Assembly (NCBI RefSeq): GCF_014643535.1
Contig: NZ_BMJQ01000006.1
Location: forward strand, 248,001 to 312,000
Reading direction: 5' to 3'
Source of the DNA: Aliidongia dinghuensis
Lineage (GTDB): Bacteria; Pseudomonadota; Alphaproteobacteria; ATCC43930; CGMCC-115725
Length of the DNA stretch: 64,000 bases
Position 1 is the stretch's first letter, and each line of letters starts with the position of its first letter. Under the pieces are notes generated by a model. It was given only the letters and a program-made list of their open reading frames with translations. It made no database searches and was not told the origin of the DNA. Positions 26,266 to 35,082 of this stretch are shown one piece after another. Position numbers and translations under genes: made by a program.

Positions 26266-29200
26266 ATGGCTGCAGTACTTTCGAGACCCAGCGCCCCGCC
26301 CGGCCCGCCGGGCAAAACAGCGCCGAAACCAGTCAGATTTCGGCTCCGCGGGCTTGTTGTGTTGCATTGGGGCCTGCGCCTCGCGACCGTAACCTTGATC
26401 GGCTGGCTGGCCGTCCTCGAAGCACGCAGTTCGTTCCTGCAGTCCGCCGTGTTCTCCCGGCTGGCCAGCGAGATGCACGTCGCGGTCGAGCCTGGACCGA
26501 GCGGTAGTATCCGTTTCCCCCACTCTGGCCCCTATGACGAGCGGCTGGGCTACGTCGACCTGCCGTCGTTCATCGACGAGCTCGCCGGCCGGCAATTCCG
26601 CGTCGAGCGTCAGGCCCGCCTGTCGCCCCGGCTCGACCAGTTCGCCGGCGCCGGCTTCTATGCTCCCTATGCCGAGAAGGCCGAGGCCGGCCTGACGCTC
26701 GTCGACCGCACGGGCACCCCGCTCTACCAGGTCCGCTATCCCGGCTGGACCTATGCCGATTTCCAGGCCGTCCCCCCGATCGTCACCAACAGCCTGCTGT
26801 TCATCGAAGACCGCGACCTGCTCTCGACCGACCAGCCGCGGCGCGATCCGGCGGTCGAATGGAACCGTTTCGTGCTCGCCATCGGCGGCCGTGTGCTCGG
26901 CTGGGCCGATCCCTCGCTGCGTCAGGGCGGCGCCAGCACGCTTGCCACCCAGATCGAGAAGTTCCAGCACTCGCCCGGCGGCCGCACCGGCAACGCCGCC
27001 GAGAAGCTCCGGCAGATGGTGAGCGCCGCGATGCGGGCCTATCTCGGCGGTCCCGACACGATGGCGGCGCGCCGGCACCTGCTCGCGGACTATCTGAACG
27101 CGACGCCGCTCGGCTCGCGCCCCGGCTATGGCGAGATCATTGGTATCGGCGACGGGCTCCGGGTCTGGTACGGCACGGATTTCGACGAGGCGAACCGCGT
27201 GCTCGCGACCGCCGCCGAGACGCCGCAGGCCATTGCCCGCAAGGGGACGATCTATAAGCAAGTGCTGAGCCTGCTCCTGGCCCAGCGACGGCCGTCCTAT
27301 TATCTGACGGTCGACCCGGATGCGCTGGCAGAGTTGACCGACCGCTATCTCCGTGCGCTCGGCAATGCCGGCGTGATTGCGCCGGCACTGCGCGATGCGG
27401 CCCTCGAGGCCAAGCTGCGCTTCCAGGCCGAGGCGCCGGCGCCGATGCGCGTCGCCTTCGCCGGCCGCAAGGCGAGCGATTCGGTCCGCACGGAGCTCCT
27501 GGCCCTGCTGCGCACCCAGAATCTCTACAACCTCGACCGGCTCGATCTCTCCGTCCGCACGACCATCGACGCGGCGACGCAGGACCGCATTAACAGCATC
27601 CTCGCCACGCTCGGCCAGCCCGACGCGGTCAAGGCGCTGGGCCTGGTCGGCCACGACTTGCTCGGCACCGAGGATCCGTCGCACGTGAACTACAGCGTCG
27701 TGCTCTACGAGCGCGGCGCCGACCGCAACTATGTCCGCGTCCATGCCGACAGCCTGGACGAGCCATTCGACATCAATTCCGGCGCCAAGCTGATTCTGGG
27801 CTCGACCGCCAAGCTGCGGACGCTCGTCACATATCTCGACATCATGGTGACGCTGCACGACCGCTATGCCGACCGGCCGGCGCACGAGCTGGAGGCGGAA
27901 GCAGTCCAAGGACCGGATGTGCTGAGCCGCTGGGCCGCCTCGTACCTGGCCGGCACCAAGGACCGCAGCCTGCAGCCGATGCTGGATGCGGCGATGCAGC
28001 GGCACTATTCCGGCAACCCGGGCGAGAGCTTCTTCACCGGCAGTGGGCGGCATGTCTTCCACAATTTCGAGAAGTCGGAAAACTACCAGGTGTTCACTGT
28101 CGAGCAGGGGATCGAGAAGTCGGTCAACCTCGCCTTCATCCGGCTGATGCGCGACATCGTGCATTATTACGAGGCGCAAAACGGCACCCTGAAGCAGCTG
28201 GCCGACAACGCACACGGCGCCGAGCGCGAGGCCTACCTCCGGCGCTTCGCCGACCAGGAAGGGCGCACCTACCTCAATCACTTCTACGGCGACTACCACG
28301 GGCTCAACGACGAGGAGGCCATGGCGCTGCTCGCCAGCCGGACGCGGCCGGTCGATTATCGCCTGGCGGTCGCGTTCCGCTCCGCCCGGCCGCGAGCATC
28401 GGTCGCGGCCCTCCAGGAGTTCCTCGCCGCGCGCGCCCGCAACCTTGCCGTCGACGAAGCGACGGCGAATGCGCTCTATGCCAAGTACGGCGAGGACCAG
28501 TTCTCGCTCAACGACCGGGGCTACCTGGCAGGCGTCCACCCGCTCGAGCTCTGGCTCGTGGCCTATCTGCACCGGCATCCGGGTGCCTCGCGCAGCGAGG
28601 TCATGAAGGCGAGTGCCGCGGTCCGGCAGGAGGTCTATGCCTGGCTGTTCAAGACGCGCAACGCACGCAAGCAGGATGTCAGGATCCAGATCCTGCGCGA
28701 GGAGGACGCGTTCAACCAGATCCTGCAGGACTGGCGCGCGCAAGGCTATCCGTTCGGCCAGATGGTGCCGTCATACGCGAGCGCCATCGGCAGTTCCGGC
28801 GACCGGCCGGACGCGCTCGCCCATCTCATGGGCATCATCCTGAACGACGGCGTGGAGCTGCCGACGACCGATCTCGACCGGCTGGATTTCGCGGCGGGCA
28901 CGCCCTATGAGACCACGCTGACGATGGCGCCAAAGACGCCGCGTCGGGTCTTCCCGCCGGAGGTGGCGCAGACGGTCCGGCGGGCGTTGATGGGTGTCGT
29001 CGCCCAGGGCACCGGCATGCGCGTCCGCGGCACCTATCTGATGGCCGACGGCAAGCCGCTGCCGGTCGGCGGCAAGACGGGCACCGGCGACAATCGCTTC
29101 GAGAGTTTCGCCGGCGGCGGCCGCCTGATCGATTCCCGCGTGGTCGACCGGACCGCCACCTTCGTGTTTTTCCTGGGCGACCGGTTCTACGGCACGATCA

Positions 29201-29388
29201 CCGCCTATGTGCCGGGCGCCCAGGCGGCCGACTATCATTTCACGAGCGCGCTTGCGGTCCAGCTGCTGAAGGCGCTCAACCCGTCCCTGGTGCCGCTGAT
29301 CAATGCGCCGCCGGCGGGCGGCAACAGCCCGCAAGACCAGGGGGAAGACCGCCCACAAGACCACAGGGAATACCGCGCAGGCGGCTGA
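26266..29388 (+). CDS. Class A penicillin-binding protein-like (GT51 plus transpeptidase)
   Basis: The protein has 1040 residues with one N-terminal membrane helix (about 30-50). The GT51 domain has its catalytic Glu181 in FIEDRDLL and the RQGGASTLATQIEKF block. The transpeptidase domain has S513-T-A-K516 (LGSTAKLRT), S619-V-N621 (EKSVNLAF) and K937-T-G939 (GGKTGTGDN). The KTG box lies over 300 residues after SVN, far more than in ordinary class A PBPs, so about 200 residues are inserted. It polymerises and crosslinks peptidoglycan on the periplasmic side. tonB follows after 37 bp. No clear Shine-Dalgarno sequence precedes ATG 26266. Confidence 0.88.
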   Translation: MAAVLSRPSAPPGPPGKTAPKPVRFRLRGLVVLHWGLRLATVTLIGWLAVLEARSSFLQSAVFSRLASEMHVAVEPGPSGSIRFPHSGPYDERLGYVDLPSFIDELAGRQFRVERQARLSPRLDQFAGAGFYAPYAEKAEAGLTLVDRTGTPLYQVRYPGWTYADFQAVPPIVTNSLLFIEDRDLLSTDQPRRDPAVEWNRFVLAIGGRVLGWADPSLRQGGASTLATQIEKFQHSPGGRTGNAAEKLRQMVSAAMRAYLGGPDTMAARRHLLADYLNATPLGSRPGYGEIIGIGDGLRVWYGTDFDEANRVLATAAETPQAIARKGTIYKQVLSLLLAQRRPSYYLTVDPDALAELTDRYLRALGNAGVIAPALRDAALEAKLRFQAEAPAPMRVAFAGRKASDSVRTELLALLRTQNLYNLDRLDLSVRTTIDAATQDRINSILATLGQPDAVKALGLVGHDLLGTEDPSHVNYSVVLYERGADRNYVRVHADSLDEPFDINSGAKLILGSTAKLRTLVTYLDIMVTLHDRYADRPAHELEAEAVQGPDVLSRWAASYLAGTKDRSLQPMLDAAMQRHYSGNPGESFFTGSGRHVFHNFEKSENYQVFTVEQGIEKSVNLAFIRLMRDIVHYYEAQNGTLKQLADNAHGAEREAYLRRFADQEGRTYLNHFYGDYHGLNDEEAMALLASRTRPVDYRLAVAFRSARPRASVAALQEFLAARARNLAVDEATANALYAKYGEDQFSLNDRGYLAGVHPLELWLVAYLHRHPGASRSEVMKASAAVRQEVYAWLFKTRNARKQDVRIQILREEDAFNQILQDWRAQGYPFGQMVPSYASAIGSSGDRPDALAHLMGIILNDGVELPTTDLDRLDFAAGTPYETTLTMAPKTPRRVFPPEVAQTVRRALMGVVAQGTGMRVRGTYLMADGKPLPVGGKTGTGDNRFESFAGGGRLIDSRVVDRTATFVFFLGDRFYGTITAYVPGAQAADYHFTSALAVQLLKALNPSLVPLINAPPAGGNSPQDQGEDRPQDHREYRAGG

Positions 29389-29425
29389 CCGGGGGGCTGA
29401 CTGGGCAGGAGGCGTGTGAAATGGG

Positions 29426-30103
29426 GTGACCTACACCCACGGGCAATGGCACCAGACGTGGAACCCGGCGACCCCCGGCCGCTATGCGGCGGGGATCGTC
29501 TTCGCGGCACTTGTGCACCTGGCCCTGCTCTATGTCCTTGTCACCGGCCTCGGCAAAGGCGTTGTCGAGATCGTGCGGCCGCCGGTCATGACGAAGATCA
29601 TCCAGGACACGAAACCGCCGCCGCCGGAACAGCCGCCACCGCCGCCGCCGCAGCTGGTGACACCGCCGACGCCGCCCTATATCCCGCCGCCGGAAGTCCA
29701 GATCGCGCAACCGCCGCCGCAACGGCCGATCGCCGTCGTCACCACGGCAGCACCGCCGGCGCCGATCCCGATGGTCGTGGCGCCACCGGCGCCAGCACCG
29801 ACGCCGGCGCCGGCGGTCCCGGACAGCGAGGTGAGTGCCAAGCCGATCGCCGGGCCGCCGCTTGCCTATCCGCCGCGCATGCTCGAAGCCCAGCGCGAAG
29901 GCAAGGTCGACATCAGCTGTGATGTGGACGCGGACGGCACGACCCGCAACTGCGCGGTCACAAGCGCCCAGGGCGGCAGCGCCTTCTCCGAGGCCGCGTT
30001 AGCCTATGTCGAGCGGGCGCGCTACAAGCCGGCGATCCGCAACGGCGTGCCGATCAAGGAACCGCACCACACGTTCCACATCATCTTCTCGATCAAGGAC
30101 TGA
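29426..30103 (+). CDS. tonB: Energy transducer TonB
   Basis: The GTG start at 29426 gives 225 residues. One membrane anchor (GRYAAGIVFAALVHLALLYV) is followed by a long Pro-rich spacer (residues about 60-140). The C-terminal TonB domain is AYPPRMLEAQREGKVDISCD, then AALAYVERARYKPAIRNGVP. AGGAGG lies 13 bp upstream, rather far. It couples the proton-motive force to outer-membrane receptors; no exbB/exbD or receptor gene is adjacent. Its last 24 codons have a degraded copy at 32490-32561. Confidence 0.92.
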   Translation: MTYTHGQWHQTWNPATPGRYAAGIVFAALVHLALLYVLVTGLGKGVVEIVRPPVMTKIIQDTKPPPPEQPPPPPPQLVTPPTPPYIPPPEVQIAQPPPQRPIAVVTTAAPPAPIPMVVAPPAPAPTPAPAVPDSEVSAKPIAGPPLAYPPRMLEAQREGKVDISCDVDADGTTRNCAVTSAQGGSAFSEAALAYVERARYKPAIRNGVPIKEPHHTFHIIFSIKD

Positions 30104-30112
30104 TCCGAAGGC

Positions 30113-30148
30113 GGTGTACAAGCGAGGATTACTTGTCGCTTGTACACC
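30113..30148 (+). terminator. Hairpin after tonB
   Basis: Perfect 13-bp arms (30113-30125 and 30136-30148, GGTGTACAAGCGA / TCGCTTGTACACC) enclose a loop GGATTACTTG, 9 bp after the tonB stop. There is no T-tract. A homologous hairpin with different paired bases follows the vestigial tonB end at 32601. Confidence 0.6.
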
Positions 30149-30300
30149 CAGCGCACTCGATCGCGCGCCCAGTCACAAACCGCTCAATCGAATCAATGAA
30201 GTAAGGCGATTTTCAATAATGCCGTTGCGCAACCCTCGTTTGCGCTCCGCTTTTTTCATAGATTGCTCGGAAGATCACTACGACACACGCAGACACCACA

Positions 30301-30592
30301 AAATCCTAGCAAAATTCCAAGGAAATGTAAATACGACCAGAATACTTACGTATATTTATCACAAGCAACGAACAGTATACCGCAATATATGAATAAGCAA
30401 TTACCGATTGTATGTTCAAATTTATTTGAAGAAAACTAGGCGAAAGACTGTTACACTGCACAGCGAAAATTCGTAAAGTCGAATTTTAGTGGGAAGCCAA
30501 TGTAGTTTCCGGTGGGACATGCGCCCGCTGGCACATGGTGGTCGTCACGTCCGCCATTCCCGCCGGCGCGCGAGCAGGTGGGGAGAGAACGA
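30301..30592 (+). promoter_or_regulatory. AT-rich leader 1 of the DUF2334 array
   Basis: This is a long AT-rich region in otherwise GC-rich DNA, homologous to those before the second and third DUF2334 genes. Shared elements in order are AATACTTACGTA (30341-30352), AAATTTATTTGA, a TTGA...20 bp...TACACT promoter-like pair, a small hairpin GTGGG-ACATGCG-CCCGC (30512-30528), TGGTGGTCGTC, and the ribosome-binding site GGGGAGAG. The stretch from 30149 to 30300 holds no gene. Confidence 0.55.
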
Positions 30593-32386
30593 ATGGCACA
30601 TGATAAATCCCTGACTCGACGCTTCATGCTGCTGTCCGGCGGCGCCACACTCGCCAGCACAGCGCTGCCGCGCAGCACAGCCGCGGCGACGCTGCTGGCC
30701 GGGAAGTCGCGGCAGGTGCTGCCGACCTATACTGTCCTCGACTATCCCGGCAACCCCTACCTGCGACCGCAGGGCGGACCACTCTCGCACCCGTGGCAGA
30801 CGTCCAGGACCCCGAAGAAAGGCCCGGCGCTCATCCGGCGCCATAAGCCGGCGACGACGAGGTCTGCCGCGCCACACCTCGCGGCGCCACTTGCCGCGGC
30901 ACCGCTCGCCACGGTGGCCGCGCCCGCGGTACCCTCGGCGCTCGTCCTCTACGACACGACCAACCAATTTGGCTGGCTCGGCGAGCTCTACGCCATCATG
31001 TCCGTCAACCTGGCGAGCCATTTCGCCGACTGGACCGCCATGCCGGTCGTCCAGTACGAAACTGGCGAGATCAACCAATATACCTGCGTGATCTATATCG
31101 GCTCGACCTATGGCGAACCGATTCCGACCGCGTTCCTTGACGACGTGCTGACCGGGACCCGGCCGGTGATCTGGGCCTATGACAACATCTGGCAATTGAC
31201 CGCGCGCGCCGCGAACTTCACGGCACTCTATGGCTGGAACTGGGCGCAGTTCGATTTCTCGACGGTGGCACAGGTCAACTACAAGGGCCAGCAGCTGAAG
31301 CGCTATGCCCCCAACGGCGCCGGCATCATGACTTATTCCGTCGTAGGCTCGAACGTGACCGTGCTCGCGACTGCAGTCCGCTCCAACGGCACAACGTTCC
31401 CCTGGGCGCTGCGTTCGCGCAACCTCACCTATATCGGCGAGAACCCGCTCGTCTATATCTCGGAGGGCGACCGGTACCTGGCGTTCTGCGACTTCCTGTT
31501 CGACGCGTTGGCCCCCACCACGCCGACCCAGCATCGAGCCCTCGTCCGGCTCGAGGACATCGACCCGACCTACAACCCCACGCAGTTGCAAGCGGTCACG
31601 GACTATCTCACAAGCCAGAACGTGCCGTTCGGCTTCCAGATCATCCCGCGCTACCTGGATCCGAATGGCTTCTACACCGGCGGCGTAGCACAGAATATTC
31701 CGATCGCCTCCGTGCCCACCTTCGCCAGCGCGGTCCAGTACATGCTGGACGCTGGCGGGGTCATGATCAATCACGGCTGGACCCATCAATATTCCAATGT
31801 CAAAAACCCCTTCACCGCCGTGACCGGCGACGATTTCGAATTCTATCGCGTGACGCAGAACTCCGACCTGACCCTCAATTACCAGGGGCCGCTGCCGGGG
31901 GACTCCACGGCCTGGGCAACCGGCCGCTTCCAATCAGCACAAGCGGATCTCCAGGCCGCGGGGTTCTCCTTGCCGGCGCTCGTCACGTTCCCCGGCTATG
32001 CCGCCACGGCAACCGACTACGCAGTGGCGGCCGGAATCTTCAATGCGCGCGCCGAGCGGTCGCTCTATTTCAGCGGGCAACTGACGGACGGCGCGAAGAT
32101 CGACTACACCCGGCTCGTCGGCCAGTACTTCCCCTATGTCGTCTACGACGTCTACGGCGGCACGACCCTGCCTGACAATCTGGGCGGCATCGAACCCCTG
32201 GCGTTCGAGATCTTCCCGAAACGCCTGCCCGCGGACATCCTGGCGGATGCGCAGCGCAACCTGGTCGTGCGCGACGGGTTCGCAAGCTTCTTCTATCACC
32301 CGTCCGATAGCCTGAGCTACCTCCAGGAGACCGTCACGGGGCTGAAGAACATGGGCTACACCTTCGTGGCACCCGACACCCTCTAA
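30593..32386 (+). CDS. Tat-exported DUF2334 (polysaccharide deacetylase-like) protein, copy 1
   Basis: The protein has 597 residues. ATG 30593 has GGGGAGAG upstream. A Tat-type signal (KSLTRRFMLLSGGATLASTA) is followed by a low-complexity linker to about residue 115. A beta/alpha domain comes next and then a DUF2334 deacetylase-like barrel. The metal-site candidates are LVRLEDIDPTY (Asp-x-Asp), MINHGWTHQYS (His-x4-His) and SFFYHPSDSL (His). The family is related to carbohydrate esterase 4 enzymes, so de-N-acetylation or binding of a polysaccharide in the periplasm is likely. It is the most diverged of three tandem paralogues. Confidence 0.85.
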   Translation: MAHDKSLTRRFMLLSGGATLASTALPRSTAAATLLAGKSRQVLPTYTVLDYPGNPYLRPQGGPLSHPWQTSRTPKKGPALIRRHKPATTRSAAPHLAAPLAAAPLATVAAPAVPSALVLYDTTNQFGWLGELYAIMSVNLASHFADWTAMPVVQYETGEINQYTCVIYIGSTYGEPIPTAFLDDVLTGTRPVIWAYDNIWQLTARAANFTALYGWNWAQFDFSTVAQVNYKGQQLKRYAPNGAGIMTYSVVGSNVTVLATAVRSNGTTFPWALRSRNLTYIGENPLVYISEGDRYLAFCDFLFDALAPTTPTQHRALVRLEDIDPTYNPTQLQAVTDYLTSQNVPFGFQIIPRYLDPNGFYTGGVAQNIPIASVPTFASAVQYMLDAGGVMINHGWTHQYSNVKNPFTAVTGDDFEFYRVTQNSDLTLNYQGPLPGDSTAWATGRFQSAQADLQAAGFSLPALVTFPGYAATATDYAVAAGIFNARAERSLYFSGQLTDGAKIDYTRLVGQYFPYVVYDVYGGTTLPDNLGGIEPLAFEIFPKRLPADILADAQRNLVVRDGFASFFYHPSDSLSYLQETVTGLKNMGYTFVAPDTL

Positions 32387-32489
32387 CGGCGCTGCGCAAT
32401 CATTTGATGGCAAGTACCTTCGCAGCCCATGCGCTTTGCCGGAGCACGAGGTAAGGGGGAAGGCCGTTCCTTGAGGCACGTGCACGCGG

Positions 32490-32561
32490 GCGATCCGCAA
32501 CGGCGTGCCGACCAGGGAACCGCAGCGCACGTTCCTTATCGTCCTCCCGATCAAGGGCTGA
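32490..32561 (+). pseudogene. Vestigial tonB 3' end
   Basis: These 24 codons (AIRNGVPTREPQRT..., stop at 32559-32561) align without gaps to the last 24 codons of tonB at 29426-30103; 62 of 72 bases are identical by hand count. There is no start or upstream tonB sequence. It marks the breakpoint of a tandem duplication that carried the tonB end, its hairpin, the leader and the DUF2334 gene. Confidence 0.75.
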
Positions 32562-32600
32562 TCCGGGGAACTGATCCAAGGAACTGATCCGGGGCCGGGG

Positions 32601-32626
32601 GCGAGCGACGATTACGCGTCGCTCGC
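32601..32626 (+). terminator. Hairpin after the vestigial tonB end
   Basis: Perfect 10-bp arms GCGAGCGACG / CGTCGCTCGC enclose loop ATTACG, with a further G-run/C-run outside. Position and loop (GATTAC) match the hairpin after the real tonB, while several stem pairs differ on both sides, so pairing has been maintained. Confidence 0.55.
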
Positions 32627-32699
32627 GCCCGGATCGTCCGGTGGATCCAGAATCCATCATCGAATCAAGAGAATGGCGCCGATGACTATAACGCGGCCG

Positions 32700-33065
32700 C
32701 TCAACCCGTATTTGCGCGTGCGACGCCCGTATAAATTGCTTAATAAAAGATTAAGACAAACATAAATAGCAACAGATTATAACAAACTTTCCGAACAAGG
32801 TAAATACGATCAAAATACTTACGTAAAAATAACTTGAGCAACGGACAATAGAAATCAGCATATAAGTCGACAATTAGTAGTTGGTATAGCAAATTTATTT
32901 GAGACAAAACCGATCAAACGCGATTACACTAATCAGCGGGGTTCCATACAGCAGAGCTCTCGCAGCAAGCCGAAGCAGTTTTCCCGCGGGACAAGTGCCC
33001 GCCGGCCCCTGGCGGTCGTCCGGCCCGCCATTCCCGTCGAAGCAAGAGCGCATGGGAGAAAACTG
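32700..33065 (+). promoter_or_regulatory. AT-rich leader 2 of the DUF2334 array
   Basis: This is homologous to leaders 1 and 3. It starts TCAACCCGTATTTGCGC and AAATTGCTTAATAAAAGATT, followed by AATACTTACGTA (32814-32825), AAATTTATTTGAGACAAAA, a TACACT element 20 bp after TTGAGA, and the hairpin GCGGG-ACAAGTG-CCCGC (32986-33002) about 65 bp before the start. It lies between DUF2334 copies 1 and 2 and has no coding capacity of its own. Confidence 0.55.
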
Positions 33066-34838
33066 ATGGCACGAGACAAGCCCCTTTCCCGGCGCTTCGT
33101 GCTTTTGTCCGGCGGGGCGGCCCTCGCCGGAACCGCATTGCCGCGCGGGACGGCCGCCGCCGCAAAGCCGACGAGACAAGCGCGGTCGGTGTCGACCTAC
33201 GCGGTCCACGACTATCCGACCAATCCCTACCTGCGGCCGCAGGGCGGTCCGCTCCCCGGCCCGCGGCCGACGCCCAACACCGCGAAGACCGGCGCCGCTC
33301 TCCTTACGAACAGCGCCCCGTCGACCCCCAATTCGACGATGTCGACCTTGGCGGCGCCGCTCGCCACGACGGCCGCCGGCACGACGCCGTCGACGCTCAT
33401 CCTCTACGACACGACGAATACATGGGGCTGGCTCGGCGAACTCTACGCCATCATGGTCGCCAACCTGGCGAGCCATTTCGGCACCTGGACCGCCGTCCCG
33501 GTCGTCAAATACACGTCCGGCATGCTCAACCAATATTCCTGCACGATCTACATCGGCTCGACTTACGGCGAACCGATCCCGACCGCGTTCCTCAATGACG
33601 TGCTAGCCGGAACCCGGCCGGTCATCTGGGCCTATGACAATATCTGGCAATTGACCGCGCAGGCCGCGAACTTCACGGCGCAATACGGCTGGAACTGGTC
33701 CAGCTTCGATTTCTCGACGGTGGCACAGGTCGACTACAAGGGCCAGCAGCTGAAGCGCTATTCCGCGAACGGCGCCGGCATCATGAACTACGCCGTGGTC
33801 GGCTCGAACGTGAGCGTGCTCGCGACCTGCGTCCGCTCCGACGGCACGACATTCCCGTGGGCGCTGCGCTCCGGCAACCTCACCTATATCGGCGAGAACC
33901 CGCTCGTCTACATCTCCGAGGGCGACCGGTACATCGCGTTCTGCGACCTGCTGTTCGATGCGCTCGCCCCGGCCACACCGACCCGGCATCGGGCACTTGT
34001 GCGGCTCGAGGACATCGACCCGACCTACGACCCCACTCAGCTGCGCGCCGTCGCGAACTATCTCGCAAGCCAGGGCGTGCCGTTCGGCTTCCAGGTCATT
34101 CCGCGCTATCTCGACCCGAACGGCTACTACACCGGCGGCGTGGCGCAGAATATTCCGCTCGCCTCCATGCCGGCCGTGGCCAGTGCGTTCAAATACATGC
34201 TGACCAAAGGCGGGGCCATGATCAATCATGGCTGGACCCACCAATATTCCAATATCATCAACCCCTTCACCGCCGTGACGGGCGACGATTTCGAATTCTA
34301 TCGGGTGACGCAGAATTCGGATCTCACGCTCAACTACCAGGGGCCGCTGCCACCGGATTCCAAGGCCTGGGCCATGGGCCGCTTCACCTCGGCGGCAACC
34401 GATCTGAGGGCCGCAGGGCTCGCCTTCCCATCGTTCGTCACGTTCCCCGGCTATGCCGCGACGGCGACCGATTACGAGGTGGCGGCAGGGATCTTCAAGG
34501 CGCGCGCCGAACGGTCGCTCTATTTCAGCGGCCTGCTGACCGGGGCGCCGACCGACTATACCCGGATCGTCGGCCAGTATTTCCCCTACGTCGTCCGCGA
34601 CGTCTACGGCACCAAGGTCCTGCCCGACAATCTGGGCGGCATCGAGCCCCTGGCGTTCGAGATCTTCCCGAAACGCCTGCCGGCGGACATCCTCGCCGAC
34701 GCGCAGCGCAACCTGGTCGTGCGCGACGGGTTCGCGAGCTTCTTCTATCACCCGTCCGACAGCCTCAGCTACCTCGAGACCGTTGTCTCGGGCCTGAAGG
34801 ACATGGGCTACACCTTCGTGGCGCCGGGCAGCCTCTAG
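33066..34838 (+). CDS. Tat-exported DUF2334 protein, copy 2
   Basis: The protein has 590 residues. It has the same plan as copy 1: a Tat signal (KPLSRRFVLLSGGAALAGTA), a variable linker to about residue 105, then the conserved domains with RLEDIDPTYDPTQLRAV, MINHGWTHQYSN and FFYHPSDSLSYLE. From about residue 110 onward it is nearly identical to copy 3, while the first 100 residues differ. That suggests recent duplication or gene conversion of the catalytic part. GGGAGAAAAC precedes the start. Confidence 0.85.
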   Translation: MARDKPLSRRFVLLSGGAALAGTALPRGTAAAAKPTRQARSVSTYAVHDYPTNPYLRPQGGPLPGPRPTPNTAKTGAALLTNSAPSTPNSTMSTLAAPLATTAAGTTPSTLILYDTTNTWGWLGELYAIMVANLASHFGTWTAVPVVKYTSGMLNQYSCTIYIGSTYGEPIPTAFLNDVLAGTRPVIWAYDNIWQLTAQAANFTAQYGWNWSSFDFSTVAQVDYKGQQLKRYSANGAGIMNYAVVGSNVSVLATCVRSDGTTFPWALRSGNLTYIGENPLVYISEGDRYIAFCDLLFDALAPATPTRHRALVRLEDIDPTYDPTQLRAVANYLASQGVPFGFQVIPRYLDPNGYYTGGVAQNIPLASMPAVASAFKYMLTKGGAMINHGWTHQYSNIINPFTAVTGDDFEFYRVTQNSDLTLNYQGPLPPDSKAWAMGRFTSAATDLRAAGLAFPSFVTFPGYAATATDYEVAAGIFKARAERSLYFSGLLTGAPTDYTRIVGQYFPYVVRDVYGTKVLPDNLGGIEPLAFEIFPKRLPADILADAQRNLVVRDGFASFFYHPSDSLSYLETVVSGLKDMGYTFVAPGSL

Positions 34839-35043
34839 GCTGCCCAATCGCCTGCCAGCAAGCGCTTTGGCATCTCTCGGATGCCTTGACGAACATGAGG
34901 GGGTAAGCGGCCAGAACATTATCTCAGACAGCAAAACAAAATCGATGGAAGGGAGTTTTGTTGGCCCAAGGCGGGCGAACGACGGCGTTTGCGCGCGTTA
35001 CTTGGGCCTCGACCCAAATCAACTGCGTTCATTCAGGTGCGCC

Positions 35044-35082
35044 ATGGAAATACGCACACTCATTGTCGTCGAAACCCGACTG
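35044..35082 (+). pseudogene. Vestigial wecB 5' end
   Basis: Thirteen codons, MEIRTLIVVETRL, align with the wecB start MKLRTLIVFGTRP; 32 of 39 bases are identical by hand count. The upstream flank back to the copy 2 stop (34839-35043) also resembles the flank between copy 3 and wecB. The frame continues to 35244 as unrelated sequence. This is a duplication scar, not a gene. Confidence 0.7.

Noticed and set aside
26215..28743. 842-codon open frame antisense to the PBP gene
   Set aside because: It is a G/C-third-position shadow: Arg/Gly/Asp/His-rich with no recognisable domain, opposite a gene with clear catalytic motifs.
30545..31933. 462-codon frame antisense to DUF2334 copy 1 (similar ones behind copies 2 and 3)
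   Set aside because: Recurs in all three copies only because the sense genes are paralogues; no domain and no promoter or ribosome-binding site.
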